Shown in pieces: positions 36,856-50,910 of a DNA stretch of 64,000 nucleotides. Location: the NCBI RefSeq assembly GCF_004283755.1, contig NZ_SHMH01000004.1, positions 367,351-431,350 of the forward strand, given 5' to 3'. Under the pieces are notes generated by a model, which saw only the letters and a list, made by a program, of their open reading frames with translations, ran no database searches and had not been told where the DNA came from. The stretch is from Pseudoxanthomonas winnipegensis (GTDB lineage Bacteria > Pseudomonadota > Gammaproteobacteria > Xanthomonadales > Xanthomonadaceae). Made by a program: the position numbers and the translations under genes. Numbering within the stretch: the first letter of the stretch is position 1; each line of letters starts with the position of its first letter.

Positions 36856-37548
36856 TCAGGCCGACAGGCGCGAGCGCTTGGGCAGGTGCGTCTTCAGGAA
36901 GGCCATCTGGTCGGCCAGGATGTTGCGGTTGGACAGGATCAGGTGCTCGATCCAGCTTGGCCGGTAGGGCACGGCCAGCAGCGGCATGTGCGCCTGCTGC
37001 GGGGTGCGGTTGGCCTTGCGCGAGTTGCAGTGGAAGCAGGCGCTGACCACGTTTTCCCAGACATCGCGCCCGCCCTTGGACACGGGCAGCACGTGGTCGC
37101 GGGTCAGCAGCTGGCGCGAGAAGGTCTGGCCGCAGTACAGGCACAGGTGGTCGTCGCGTGCGAACAGCGCCTGGTTGGTCAGCGCGGGCGTGGGCGAGAG
37201 CCCGGCCGCGCGCGCATGGCCGCGCGAGGCGACGATGGGATGCAGCTCGATATAGCTCTGCTGGCCGGTCAGGCGGTTGAGCCCGCCGCGCACGGTCAGG
37301 CAGGGATCGCCCAGGGTCCAGGCCACCGCATCGCGCGCGTACAGGCAGGTCGCGTCCTGCCAGTTGATCCAGTCGAGCACGCGACCATGCGCATCCAGCG
37401 ACAGGAAACGCACGCTGGAAGGACGCGCCAGTGCGGAGAGAGAGGCGGGGAGGCCATCGGCCGGGGACGATGCATCCGGCAGGGCGCCGTCGATCAGGAC
37501 CGGGTTGCCGGAGTCGTCCGAATGAAGCTGAGCGGTGTCTGCTTCCAT
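36856..37548 (-). CDS. HNH endonuclease
   Basis: 230 residues. The first half (about 1-125) is a family-specific region without a recognised domain. The second half carries an HNH nuclease: CLYCG (C136, C139), RDHVLPVSKGGRDVWENVVSACFHCN (D151, H152, N166, C171, C174) and the NSRKANRTP end. The four cysteines bind a structural zinc; H152 is the general base. Such stand-alone HNH proteins are widespread in Xanthomonadaceae near dxs and may act in DNA repair or restriction; the target is unknown. Confidence 0.88.
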   Translation of the reverse strand: MEADTAQLHSDDSGNPVLIDGALPDASSPADGLPASLSALARPSSVRFLSLDAHGRVLDWINWQDATCLYARDAVAWTLGDPCLTVRGGLNRLTGQQSYIELHPIVASRGHARAAGLSPTPALTNQALFARDDHLCLYCGQTFSRQLLTRDHVLPVSKGGRDVWENVVSACFHCNSRKANRTPQQAHMPLLAVPYRPSWIEHLILSNRNILADQMAFLKTHLPKRSRLSA

Positions 37549-37644
37549 CGGGGAAACAGCTTATACCCGATGCATGACGAATTGTGTACTGGGCCCAACC
37601 CAGCGCGCTCCGAAGTTTCCCCGGAGCGCGCTGGCGCGGTGACA

Positions 37645-39435
<1,791 letters not shown>

Positions 39436-39556
39436 GCGGATGCTCTTGGTGGCGGCGCGGGCCGCCTCCCGGCCCGCTTCGGCCGCCAAGCATACTACTG
39501 CGTATGGAGCGGCGCCGACCCCGCGGCTCCGGCGCGGCGGCAGGGACGCGGCGCCC

Positions 39557-40207
39557 TCAGTCCAGCAGGCCGTGGCGGACCGCGTAGCGCACCAGTTCGG
39601 CCGTGTTGCGCACCGACAGCTTGTTCAGCACGCGGAAGCGGTGGTTCTCGGCCGTCTTGGTGCTGATGTCCAGGCGCCGGGCGATTTCCTTTGTGGTCTG
39701 GCCCTCGACGATGAGGTGGAACACCTCGCGCTCGCGCGAGGTCAGCGCCTGGTAGGGGTCGTCCAGCTCGCGCCCGGGCTGCTGGATCTGCGCGGCCAGG
39801 GCGAGCGCGGCCTGCGGGCTGAAGTGGCCCTGGCCGGCGTGCAGGTTGCGCACGGCGGCGATCAGTTCGGCCGTGGCGGCCTCCTTGAGCAGATAACCGG
39901 CGGCGCCGGCACGCACGGCGTGCAGCACGTATTCGTGCTCCTCGTGCATGGTCAGCACCAGCACGCGCGCCTCGGGGACGTCACTGCGCAGCCTGCGGAT
40001 CACGTCGATCCCGTTGAGCCGGGGCATCGAGATGTCCACCACCACCACGTCGGGCTGGCAGGTCTGCGCGGCCGCGACCGCGGCGACGCCGTCGGCGGCC
40101 TGGGCCACGACCTGGATGCCGCCGGCCGCCTGCAACAGGCTGGCCAGACTCTCACGGACCAGGGTGTGGTCGTCGGCCAGCAGGACGCGGATCGGAGCTG
40201 TTGGCAT
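39557..40207 (-). CDS. NarL-family response regulator
   Basis: 216 residues. The receiver domain has acidic D12/D13 and the phosphorylatable D58 in VVVVDISMP, then a switch threonine in VLVLTMHEE and K109 region GAAGYLLKEA. The C-terminal LuxR helix-turn-helix is intact (LTSREREVFHLIVEGQTTKEIARRLDISTKTAENHRFRVLNKL). It should bind DNA once phosphorylated by the histidine kinase encoded 102 bases upstream on the same strand. Target genes are unknown. Confidence 0.94.
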   Translation of the reverse strand: MPTAPIRVLLADDHTLVRESLASLLQAAGGIQVVAQAADGVAAVAAAQTCQPDVVVVDISMPRLNGIDVIRRLRSDVPEARVLVLTMHEEHEYVLHAVRAGAAGYLLKEAATAELIAAVRNLHAGQGHFSPQAALALAAQIQQPGRELDDPYQALTSREREVFHLIVEGQTTKEIARRLDISTKTAENHRFRVLNKLSVRNTAELVRYAVRHGLLD

Positions 40208-40309
40208 GCGGGACCGGTAGGGAGCGATGCCAAATCGTTCGGCGCACGTGACATCCGATGTCCTGTGTTTGTCGTATGCGGACGCGGATTTGTCAATTGG
40301 GCGATGGAT

Positions 40310-41019
40310 TCACTCGCCGGAGAGCGGCACGCGCACCTGCACGCAGGTGCCGGCGCCGGGCGAGGACACCAGCCGGAAACTGCCGCCGCCCAGGCGCAGG
40401 CGCTCGCGCAGGCCGCCCAGCCCGCTGCCGCCGCTGGTCAGCGCCAGCGCCGGGTCGCAACCCACGCCGTCGTCGACGATCTGCATGTGCGCCCAGTCAT
40501 CGTGCGCGACCAGGCGCAGCAGGATCGAGCGCGAGCGCGCATGCTTGAGCGCGTTGTTGAGCGACTCCTGCGCGGCGCGGAACAGCAGGGTCTGGCGCGC
40601 GTCGTCCATGGCCGGCAGCGGGCCGATCTCCAGGCTGACCTGCGGCCCGCCGGCCTCGGACTGGCTGCGCGCCAGCCAGCGCAGCGCGGCCTCCAGGCCC
40701 AGGTCGTCCAGGATCGGCGGGCGCAGCAGGCGCGACAGATGCCGGGTGTCCTCCAGGGTCTGGGTGCACAGCGCGATGGCGCTTTCCACCTGCGCGCGCA
40801 GCGGCGCCTGCGCCGGCCCCAGCGCCGTGCCGAGCAAGGCCAGGCGATGCTTGAGCACGGTGAGGTTCTGGCCAACGCCGTCGTGCAGCTCGCGCGCCAG
40901 GCGCCGGCGTTCGTCCTCCTGCACCTTGACCACCGCGCGGCCCAGCCGGCGGAACTCGCGCTCGTTGGCTTCCAGCCGGTCGAGCAGGGCCTGGTAGCGC
41001 GCGGCGTCGTCGGTGCCGC

Positions 41020-41023
<4 letters not shown>
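40310..41023 (-). CDS. Cytoplasmic NarX-type histidine kinase
   Basis: 237 residues. There is a short N-terminal helix and the HisKA_3 phosphoacceptor (EDERRRLARELHDGVGQNLTVL, H47), followed by the ATPase domain (QESLNNALKHARSRS, IVDDGVG, GSGLGGLRERLRLGGG). No membrane segment or sensor domain is present, so input must come from a partner. The start overlaps the stop of the Ser/Thr kinase gene (ATGA), which points to that protein as the upstream signal source. Its partner regulator is encoded next. Confidence 0.92.
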
Positions 41024-44246
<3,223 letters not shown>

Positions 44247-44247
<1 letters not shown>

Positions 44248-45074
44248 CAGGCCGAGGCATGGTCGGTGCGGTCGCGCGCGCCGCGCGCGACCAGCCACAG
44301 CGCGCAGCGCTCGCAGAAGGCCTGCAGCAGTTCCATGTCCAGGGCGGTGATGGCCGCGCCGGGGTGCGTGCTGTCCGCGTACAGCGCGCCGATCACCCGC
44401 TCGCCGTCGCACAGCGGCAGGCAGGCCAGCGCGCTGATGCCAGAGGCCATCACCGATTCGCGCGTGGACAGCCAGGGCAGGTGGCCGATGTCGTGGGCCA
44501 CGGTGCCCAGGCCCTGCTCTAGCGCGCGCTGCAGCGCGCCGGTGCTGCCGCCGAAGTCGCGCGGGCTGCGCGTGCCGCAGGCGGCGGCCACGCGCGGCGC
44601 CTCCGGCCCGGCCAGCACCAGATAGCCGCGGTCGCACTGGGCCAGTTCGGTCACCGCGTGGACGCTGGCGCTGAGCATGTCGTCCAGATCCAGCGCCTGG
44701 CCGACGCCATGGGTGAGGGCGGTGGCGCGCGTGCGGCGGGCCTGGGCGCGGCCGGCCTCGCGCGCGGCGTCCTCGTCCCCCAGCGGGGTGAACTCGACGT
44801 AGATGTCGCCGAAGCGCAGCCAGGCCGCGCCGGCCAGCCGCGCCGGCGCTTCCACGCGCAGGCTGTCGCGGAAGCTGCCGTTCTTGCTGCCCAGATCGTT
44901 CAACTCCCAGCCCAGCCCGTCGCTGCAGAGCCGGGCGTGGCTGCGCGAGACCGAAGGGTGGGAGAGCTGCAGGCCGTTGCCCTCGGCGCGGCCGATGGTC
45001 AAGGCCGCGCCTTCGCGCAGCAGCAGCGAAGGCGCGGGCGCATCGGGCAGATAGGCGATCAGGCGTGCGGGCAT
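44247..45074 (-). CDS. FHA-GAF domain signalling protein
   Basis: 275 residues from ATG 45074. An FHA domain (about residues 25-95) shows LTIGRAEGNGLQLSHPSVSRSHARL and LNDLGSKNGSF, the phosphothreonine-binding residues G-R, S-R-x-H and N-G. A GAF-like domain follows (about 115-265: MLSASVHAVTELAQCDRGYLVL ... ALACLPLCDGERVIGALYAD). It should bind a phosphorylated partner, most likely the Ser/Thr kinase encoded by the overlapping next gene, and sense a small ligand. It is the first gene of the four-gene signalling operon. Confidence 0.88.
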
Positions 45075-45112
45075 TGCGCGAGCGTAAAGCAATGCGGCGC
45101 TGCTAAAGCGCT

Positions 45113-45952
45113 CTAAGGATCGTAAAGACGCTGATAGTCGATCGAGAAGCGCAGGGTGGCCGCGCCCGCCAGCAGCGCGCCGGCCGGGTTGCCGGCATGG
45201 TCGCCGGCGCTCCACACCTGCGGGATGCCGGTGCCGGCCTGCGCGGAGACGCGTTCGCGGAAGCTGTCCACCGCCACGGTCGCGGCGGTGAAGTCGCCGG
45301 CGGCCAGCGCCGCGGTGATCGTGTCCAGATAGCCGTCCAGCGGGCCGGCCTGCGGCGGCGGCAGGGCATCGACCAGCTCGCGCAGCTTGCTCAGCTTATC
45401 GGCCACGACGGCGTGGGTGGGGCGCAGGTCGCTGACCAGCAGGAACTGCGAGAACCCGTCGGTGGTGCCGCGCGAGCGCACGCTGCCGGGGGAGATTTCG
45501 TCGGTGATGTCGCGGAACGCGCCGCCCAGCGGGGCCTTGAACAGGCGCAGCGTCGAGCCGGCGGTGTAGGGCAGCACGTGGGTATGCAGCTCCACGCGCA
45601 CCAGCTTCTTGAAGCTTAGGCCCCCGGCCACCGGCGGTTCGACCGTGATCAGCAGCGGCAGCGGCTGGGTCAGCTGGACCACGGTGCCGGGCAGGCGTGC
45701 GGTCAGCGCGCCGAGTTCCGGCCCGGTCAGCAGCCGGGCGCTGATGCCTAGGTTCTCGGCGCTGAGGTTGCTGGCCTGGTCGAAGTTGATGGTCAGGTCG
45801 GCCAGCGGTGCGTTCGGCGCTCCGATGGCGACGGTGGCGGTATCGCCGGCGATGGCCACGTTGACCGGCACGGACTGGGCGGCGGCGGCCCCCGAGAGCA
45901 GCAACCCGGCGACCAGCAGCAGGCGAGATGCGAACAGCGGGAATCGAGTCAT
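45113..45952 (-). CDS. Exported protein of unknown function
   Basis: 279 residues with a signal peptide (MTRFPLFASRLLLVAGLLLSGAAAAQ). The mature part has beta-rich repeats (VPVNVAIAGDTATVAIG, LADLTINFDQASNLSAENLGISARLL) and a helical C-terminal half with TDGFSQFLLVSDLRPTHAVVADKLSKLRELVDALP. Similar proteins of about this size occur in Xanthomonadaceae, but I do not recognise a function. It is divergent from the subtilisin-like protease and just upstream of the FHA-GAF operon. Confidence 0.75.
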   Translation of the reverse strand: MTRFPLFASRLLLVAGLLLSGAAAAQSVPVNVAIAGDTATVAIGAPNAPLADLTINFDQASNLSAENLGISARLLTGPELGALTARLPGTVVQLTQPLPLLITVEPPVAGGLSFKKLVRVELHTHVLPYTAGSTLRLFKAPLGGAFRDITDEISPGSVRSRGTTDGFSQFLLVSDLRPTHAVVADKLSKLRELVDALPPPQAGPLDGYLDTITAALAAGDFTAATVAVDSFRERVSAQAGTGIPQVWSAGDHAGNPAGALLAGAATLRFSIDYQRLYDP

Positions 45953-46174
45953 GGCGCGAACCTTGTCGATGGCGTGCAGCCGGCCCTGGACCGGCTACGG
46001 GCGGAAGGCCCCGGGGGGCCAGTGGTCAGGATCATAACCAGCCAAGAACAGGGATGCGCGTCACTGAGGGTTTTTACCCAGGGCCGCTGGGGGCAATACC
46101 GGATTGGCGGGCCCGGAGCCCGGGGGCAACGTGTGGTCACCCCGTTACGGGTCCCACTTTTCGGAGCCACGCAC

Positions 46175-48661
46175 ATGTCCCTGTCCCGCCCCGTTCTCTC
46201 CCTGAGCGTCTGTGCAGTCCTCGGCGCCATGGGCGCCTTCTCCACCGCCCATGCCGCCGCGCGCCTGGACGCGCAGCTGCAGTCCAAGATCACCAGCGCC
46301 GCGGCCGACGCGCCGCTGCAGGTGGTCATCACCTACAAGCAGAGCACCGCGCCGACCGCCTCGCAGCTGGCCGACCTCAAGGCGCTGGGCATCACCGAGG
46401 GCGTGGCGATGCGCGCGCTGCCCATCGCCGGCGCGGTGGCCACGCCGGCCGAGATCAAGGCGCTGGCCGCGCGCGACGACGTGGCCTCGATCTACTACAA
46501 CGCGCCGCTGAAGTACTACGACGTGGAGGCCAACAAGATCACCGGTGTCACGCGCGCCTACGACAACCCGGGCGACTTCGGCCGTGCGGTGCCCTACAGC
46601 GGCCGTGGCGTGGGCGTGGTGATCAACGACTCGGGCATCGACGGCACCAATACCGACGTGGCCTACGGCTCGCACGTGGTGCAGAACGTGCTGGCCAACA
46701 CCAACCTGGCCACGTTCGATTCGATGCTGCCGATCACCTATGTGGAGAACGTGCCCAATACCGATCTGGGCTCGGGCCACGGCACGCACTGCGCCGGCAT
46801 CGTCGGCGGCACCGGCGGGCACTCCAATGGCGTCTACCGGGGCGTGGCGCCCGGCGCCAGCCTGGTCGGCTACGGCTCGGGCGCGGTGCTGCTGATCCTC
46901 GATGCGGTTGGTGGCCTGGACTATGCGCTGGTGCACCAGTTCAGCTTCAAGGACCCGATCCGCGTGGTCAGCAACTCCTGGGGCACCTCGGGCAAGTTCG
47001 ATCCCACCGATCCGGTGTCGGTCTCCACCTACGAGCTGTACAAGCACGGCATCGTCAGCGTGTTCGCCGCCGGCAACGACGGCCCCAGCGAGGACACCCA
47101 CAATCCCTATGCGCAGGCGCCGTGGGTGATCTCGGTGGCCGCCGGCGAGAAAGACGGCACGCTGGCCGGCTTCTCCTCGCGCGGCAAGCGCGGTGAGAGC
47201 GGCACCTTCACCATGGCCGACGGCAAGCAGTGGACCTACTTCAACGAGCCGACCATCACCGCGCCGGGCGTGGACATCATCTCCACCCGCGCGCTGACCG
47301 GCGCGCTGCCGCCGCTGGCCGCGCAGGACGACGTGGCCGCTCTGTCGCCGGCGCAGCTGCCGTTCTACACGGTGATGAGCGGTACCTCGATGGCGACCCC
47401 GCACGTGGCCGGCATCATCGCGCTGATGCTGGAGGCCAACCCGGACCTGACCCCGGCCCAGGTCAAGGACATCCTGGAGCGCACGGCGACCAACATGCCC
47501 GGCCGCGCCTATTGGGAGGCCGGCGCCGGTTACGTCAACGCCTACGACGCGCTGATGGAGGCCGCCAAGCTGCGCTCGGGCTACGGCAGCACGGTCAATT
47601 CGCTGAAGACCTTCAACAGCAACGCGCTGCTGTCGCCGGGCAGCTCGCAGCCGTTCGAGGTGCTGTTCACGCCGGTGGGCGAGCCGCAGTACCAGACCTT
47701 CGAGGTCAGCGACAACGTGGCCTGGGTCACCGCCAGCGCGACCATGACCGGCACGACCGCCGCCCTGGTGCTGACCGATCCCGACGGCGAGCGTTACGGT
47801 TCGTCCATCGCCCTGCCGGTGCTGGGCAGCACGGTCAAGGCGAGCGCACCGGGCAAGAAGGGCACCTGGAAGATCAGCGTCAGCGGCATCGGCTCGATCG
47901 GCGGCGTGGCGGTGGATCCGCTGCGCGTCACCAACGGTGTGTCGGCGCCGGGCGTGGTCTCGGGCACGATCGAGTTCACCAACAGCGCCGGCTTCAGCGG
48001 TCTGAAGGATGTGCCGACCTCGAGCGCCTATCGGGGTGCGGTGGAGTACGCGGTCTCCAACCGCATGATGGATGGTTCGTCCAACGGCAACTTCCGTCCC
48101 AACGATGCGCTGACCCGTGCCGAGCTGGCGCAGTATCTGGTCATGGGGGCCGGTATTCGCCAGTCGCTGCCGGCGCCGGGCAAGGTCAGCTTCACCGGCC
48201 TGTCGACCAAGGATCCGAGCTATGCGGCGGCAGAGGCGGTGGTGGCCAAGGGGGCGGTGCTGCGTGACCTGTCGCAGAGTCAGGCCGGGGTGATGGGCCT
48301 GGTCAGCGGCAATTTCAAGCCGGCCGACAAGGTCACCAAGCTGCAGCTGGCCTATTCGCTGGTGCAGTCGCTGGGCCTGCAGGACACGGCGGTGAACTTC
48401 AACGGGACGCTGTCGGTCACCTACAACGGCAAGCAGCTGCTGATCGAGGACGTGGGCAGCATCCCGGCCAGCCTGCGTGGCTATGTCCAGTCGGCGCTGG
48501 ACAACGGCATCCTCAACGCGCGCTACACCGTGACGCAGGGGGCGACGGATCTGCAGCCGACGCTGCACGCCTACTTCGACCCGACCAGCCTGGTCACGCG
48601 CGGCGCCTACGCGGTCACGGCCGGGCGCTTCCTGGACGTCAGCCGCCCGACCGAGGATTGA
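46175..48661 (+). CDS. Subtilisin-like (S8) secreted protease with SLH-like repeats
   Basis: 828 residues. A signal peptide (MSLSRPVLSLSVCAVLGAMGAFSTAHA) precedes an inhibitor I9-like propeptide (LQVVITYKQSTAPTASQLADL). The S8 catalytic residues are D152 (VINDSGIDG), H202 (GHGTHCAGIVGG) and S405 (GTSMATPHVAG). The C-terminal part from about residue 607 contains three segments resembling S-layer homology repeats (FSGLKDVPTSSAYRGAVEYA, ending NFRPNDALTRAELAQYLV). The protease should be exported and surface-associated. The start is preceded by CGGAG. A terminator follows. Confidence 0.93.
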   Translation: MSLSRPVLSLSVCAVLGAMGAFSTAHAAARLDAQLQSKITSAAADAPLQVVITYKQSTAPTASQLADLKALGITEGVAMRALPIAGAVATPAEIKALAARDDVASIYYNAPLKYYDVEANKITGVTRAYDNPGDFGRAVPYSGRGVGVVINDSGIDGTNTDVAYGSHVVQNVLANTNLATFDSMLPITYVENVPNTDLGSGHGTHCAGIVGGTGGHSNGVYRGVAPGASLVGYGSGAVLLILDAVGGLDYALVHQFSFKDPIRVVSNSWGTSGKFDPTDPVSVSTYELYKHGIVSVFAAGNDGPSEDTHNPYAQAPWVISVAAGEKDGTLAGFSSRGKRGESGTFTMADGKQWTYFNEPTITAPGVDIISTRALTGALPPLAAQDDVAALSPAQLPFYTVMSGTSMATPHVAGIIALMLEANPDLTPAQVKDILERTATNMPGRAYWEAGAGYVNAYDALMEAAKLRSGYGSTVNSLKTFNSNALLSPGSSQPFEVLFTPVGEPQYQTFEVSDNVAWVTASATMTGTTAALVLTDPDGERYGSSIALPVLGSTVKASAPGKKGTWKISVSGIGSIGGVAVDPLRVTNGVSAPGVVSGTIEFTNSAGFSGLKDVPTSSAYRGAVEYAVSNRMMDGSSNGNFRPNDALTRAELAQYLVMGAGIRQSLPAPGKVSFTGLSTKDPSYAAAEAVVAKGAVLRDLSQSQAGVMGLVSGNFKPADKVTKLQLAYSLVQSLGLQDTAVNFNGTLSVTYNGKQLLIEDVGSIPASLRGYVQSALDNGILNARYTVTQGATDLQPTLHAYFDPTSLVTRGAYAVTAGRFLDVSRPTED

Positions 48662-48705
48662 TCGGGCCTGCGACGCGATACTGCGGCGCCATGGATGGCG
48701 CGCGA

Positions 48706-48738
48706 AACGCCCCGCCTAGTGCGGGGCGTTTTTTTTTT
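48706..48738 (+). terminator. Terminator after the S8 protease
   Basis: AACGCCCCGC-CTAGT-GCGGGGCGTT followed by an uninterrupted T-run to 48738, 44 bases after the stop. Confidence 0.95.
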
Positions 48739-48792
48739 GAAGTGCTTCTTACGATAGGCGACTGTGGCGAGTGCCCTCGTTGGCTTCGGAAG

Positions 48793-48907
48793 GGCAGCGG
48801 TCCGGCGGGCAGTGGCCGCTTATCCCTCAATCAGGGCATCCTGCCCTGATTCGGGCGCTCGGCTTCCTGCCTCGCTAGGCGCGGCCACTGCCCGCCGGCC
48901 CGCTGCC
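48793..48907. repeat. Long inverted repeat with nested hairpin
   Basis: Two 27-base arms (48793-48819 and 48881-48907) are complementary with one mismatch; the core of the left arm is CCGGCGGGCAGTGGCCGC. Inside lies a perfect 10-base-pair hairpin (AATCAGGGCA-TCC-TGCCCTGATT, 48829-48851). It lies in an 859-base region between the protease and a LEA-type gene in which no protein gene is credible. It could be a mobile repeat or a structured RNA. Confidence 0.7.
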
Positions 48908-49001
48908 TCGCGCGTCAGCTCACAGGACTTCGGTTCGCGGGGGCGTTCGAACCCTTTCCTCGCGCACAAGGCGATCAGTGACGGAAAGTTATCGACTTGA
49001 G

Positions 49002-49157
49002 GCCCCCTCCCTTTCGCCGTAGGCGAAGGGGAGGGATGGGGAGGGGTCGGTGGCTTTACCGGTCAAGCCACCGAAGCAAGAGCAAAAGCACCCCACCCCC
49101 TCAGTCGCTAGTTCGCGACTTCGAGCTCCCCTTCGCCTTCGGCGAAAGGGAGGGGGC
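49002..49157. repeat. Paired hairpin repeat (CCCTTTCGCC type)
   Basis: Two arms of about 32 bases (49002-49033 and 49125-49157) are near-perfect complements. Each is also a hairpin of the form CCCTTTCGCC-GTA-GGCGAAGGGG. The intervening 90 bases contain further complementary GGGGAGGGG and CCACC tracts. It is a typical intergenic repeat of Xanthomonadaceae. Confidence 0.65.
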
Positions 49158-49308
49158 AGAGCGCTTGCTCAATGCGTTTGGATCGTAAGAAGCCCTGACT
49201 CTTCCGACCGCAGAGCCTCGGCCCGGCTGGGCACGCGGAGAGCGGCGAGGATGGCCGGCGGCAGCGATTGCGTGCGAGACATCCTCGCGGATTGCCGACC
49301 CGATCCCC

Positions 49309-49376
49309 GTGGGAGCCGCCGTGGCGGCGATGGGGCTTTCCCTGTAGAGCCTCATCGCCGCCATGGCGGCTCCCAC
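49309..49376. repeat. Stem-loop repeat (GTGGGAGCCGCC type)
   Basis: Arms of 28 bases (49309-49336 and 49349-49376) pair with two mismatches around a 12-base loop; the outer part reads GTGGGAGCCGCC / GGCGGCTCCCAC. Elements with this sequence recur between genes in Xanthomonadaceae and Pseudomonas. The rest of 49158-49520 shows no gene. Confidence 0.7.
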
Positions 49377-49520
49377 CGAAGCGGGAGGCGCAGTCTGGCC
49401 GTTCCCGAGCGTCAGCCATGAAGGAATGACCGGACCGCGGAGCCGCGCCTGGCCGGGTCGAGGCTGGTGGGCGAAGTCCGCTTTACCGACCCCGCGCTCC
49501 AGCAAATCGAAGCACCGCTT

Positions 49521-49997
49521 TTAGCGCAGCACGCCAGCCAGACCCGGCGCGGCGCTCAGGCTGCTGTGCATGTCCAGCTCGAAGCTGCGCACGCTCTGGT
49601 CCTCGGGCGTTGCGCGCACCGTGCCCTTGAGGGTGTAGGGCAGCGGTTGGCCGCTGGCCAGGGCGCCGGCCACGGCCATGCGCGCGTTGGCCGAGGGGGT
49701 GAAGTTCACGCCGACCACGTCGGCCGCCTCGGGGCCGATGGTGTAGCCGGGGGTGGCGCGCAGCGGGCCGGCGTCCTGGCCGGCGACGGTCACCGCCAGG
49801 TCGATGTCCTCGAAGCGCATCGGGATGCTGCTGTAGTTCTGCAGGCGCAGTTCGACCTGCCAGCGCCCGTCGGTGCCGACGGTCACCTGTTGCAGGCTGA
49901 CGGCCGGTTCGGACACGCGTTTGACCAGGCCGCGGTGGCAGGCGGTCAGGACGATGGCGCAGAGCAGGAGCAGCAGGAAACGATGGGCACGGGGCAT
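49521..49997 (-). CDS. LEA type-2 family lipoprotein
   Basis: 158 residues. A lipoprotein signal peptide (MPRAHRFLLLLLCAIVLTAC) is followed by a beta-rich LEA_2 domain: SEPAVSLQQVTVGTDGRWQVELRLQNYSSIPMRFEDIDLAV and PYTLKGTVRATPEDQS. LEA_2 proteins are envelope proteins linked to desiccation and stress tolerance; the mechanism is not known. It is followed after 58 bases, on the same strand, by no further gene, and lies downstream of the lipocalin gene with which it may be co-transcribed. Confidence 0.85.
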   Translation of the reverse strand: MPRAHRFLLLLLCAIVLTACHRGLVKRVSEPAVSLQQVTVGTDGRWQVELRLQNYSSIPMRFEDIDLAVTVAGQDAGPLRATPGYTIGPEAADVVGVNFTPSANARMAVAGALASGQPLPYTLKGTVRATPEDQSVRSFELDMHSSLSAAPGLAGVLR

Positions 49998-50055
49998 GGG
50001 CGGGAACCGGCGTGATCAGGACGCGGGCGAGGATACACGCGGCCGCGACCCGCCT

Positions 50056-50607
50056 TCAGCGCAGGGGCGCGCTGACCACCAGGTCGGACAGGTCGTAGCC
50101 GAGCTGGCCGGCGCGCAGCTTGATCGCCTCGAACAGCGTGCGGTCCATGGTCGGCTCGCGCGAAAGGATCCAGAAGTAGTCTCGGCCCGGCTCGCCGACC
50201 ACGGCCCAGGTGTAGTCCGGGTCCAGGTCGATCACCCAGTAGTCCGCCCACACCCACGGCAGCCAGGACAGCCAGCCGGGCGCGAAGCGCACCTGCAGCT
50301 GGCCCGGCTCGCCGGCGACCGGGCGCGCCTCGCCGTCGGCCACGATCCGGTGGCCGTCCTTGCCCAGGCAGGCGTTGCGCACTCCCAGGTGCCCGGCGGC
50401 GCGCAGGGTGTAGGTGGCGGTGATCTCGCCGGCGCAGTCTTCCTGGAAGCGGTTGGGCAGGTGGGCGATCTCGTGCCACTGCCCGGCGTAACGGGAGATG
50501 TCGAGCGCGGGCACCGAGGAGAGCGCCGGCTCGGCGGCGGGCGACGAGCCGGGCAGCCACAGCGCCAGCAATGCCAGCCAGGACAGCGGGGTGGGAATGC
50601 GGAACAT
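50056..50607 (-). CDS. Lipocalin (Blc-like)
   Basis: 183 residues. A signal peptide (MFRIPTPLSWLALLALWLPGSSPAA) lacks a lipobox, unlike E. coli Blc. Lipocalin motifs are clear: DISRYAGQWHEIAHLPNRFQEDC, ITATYTLRAAGHLGVRNACL, DYWVIDLDPDYTWAVVGEPGRDYFWILSREPTM and the closing LGYDLSDLVVS. It should be a soluble periplasmic or secreted beta-barrel that binds lipids or other small hydrophobic molecules. It is divergent from the RND adaptor. Confidence 0.9.
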   Translation of the reverse strand: MFRIPTPLSWLALLALWLPGSSPAAEPALSSVPALDISRYAGQWHEIAHLPNRFQEDCAGEITATYTLRAAGHLGVRNACLGKDGHRIVADGEARPVAGEPGQLQVRFAPGWLSWLPWVWADYWVIDLDPDYTWAVVGEPGRDYFWILSREPTMDRTLFEAIKLRAGQLGYDLSDLVVSAPLR

Positions 50608-50910
50608 GCGGGCCTCCGTCGGGGACGCCCAGTGTGGCCCAGCGCGGCCTCGCCCGCGAGGCGCCTGGCATGTGTCAGGGCGGTGTCAGCATCGCGCGAT
50701 CCGCTCACTTCGGCATCACCGCGGCCGTGGCGTCATCCGCAGCCGTGCGCGGGTCATCTTCGCGTCCATGGACGGAGCGATGGGTCGACGTGGGCGTGCA
50801 ATACGATGAATCGGCAGGTGAGTACGCCGTCCGCAGCGCCGGGTCTGTTCGGACCGGACGTCGCGCTGTCGCGGCACCGCACGCCGTCCTTGTGAAGTTC
50901 AACCGAGTCT
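50608..50910. other. Gene-free interval between lipocalin and RND adaptor
   Basis: Divergent promoter region of 303 bases. No regulator gene and no convincing operator or -35/-10 pair was seen, although a short dyad GGTC-N6-GACC occurs near 50846-50860. Confidence 0.4.

Noticed and set aside
48764..49000. 78-codon frame in the repeat-rich region
   Set aside because: It runs through the inverted repeat arms and has no protein-like pattern or ribosome binding site.
49108..49505. Overlapping minus-strand frames of 103 and 134 codons
   Set aside because: Both are translations of the hairpin repeats at 49002-49157 and 49309-49376.
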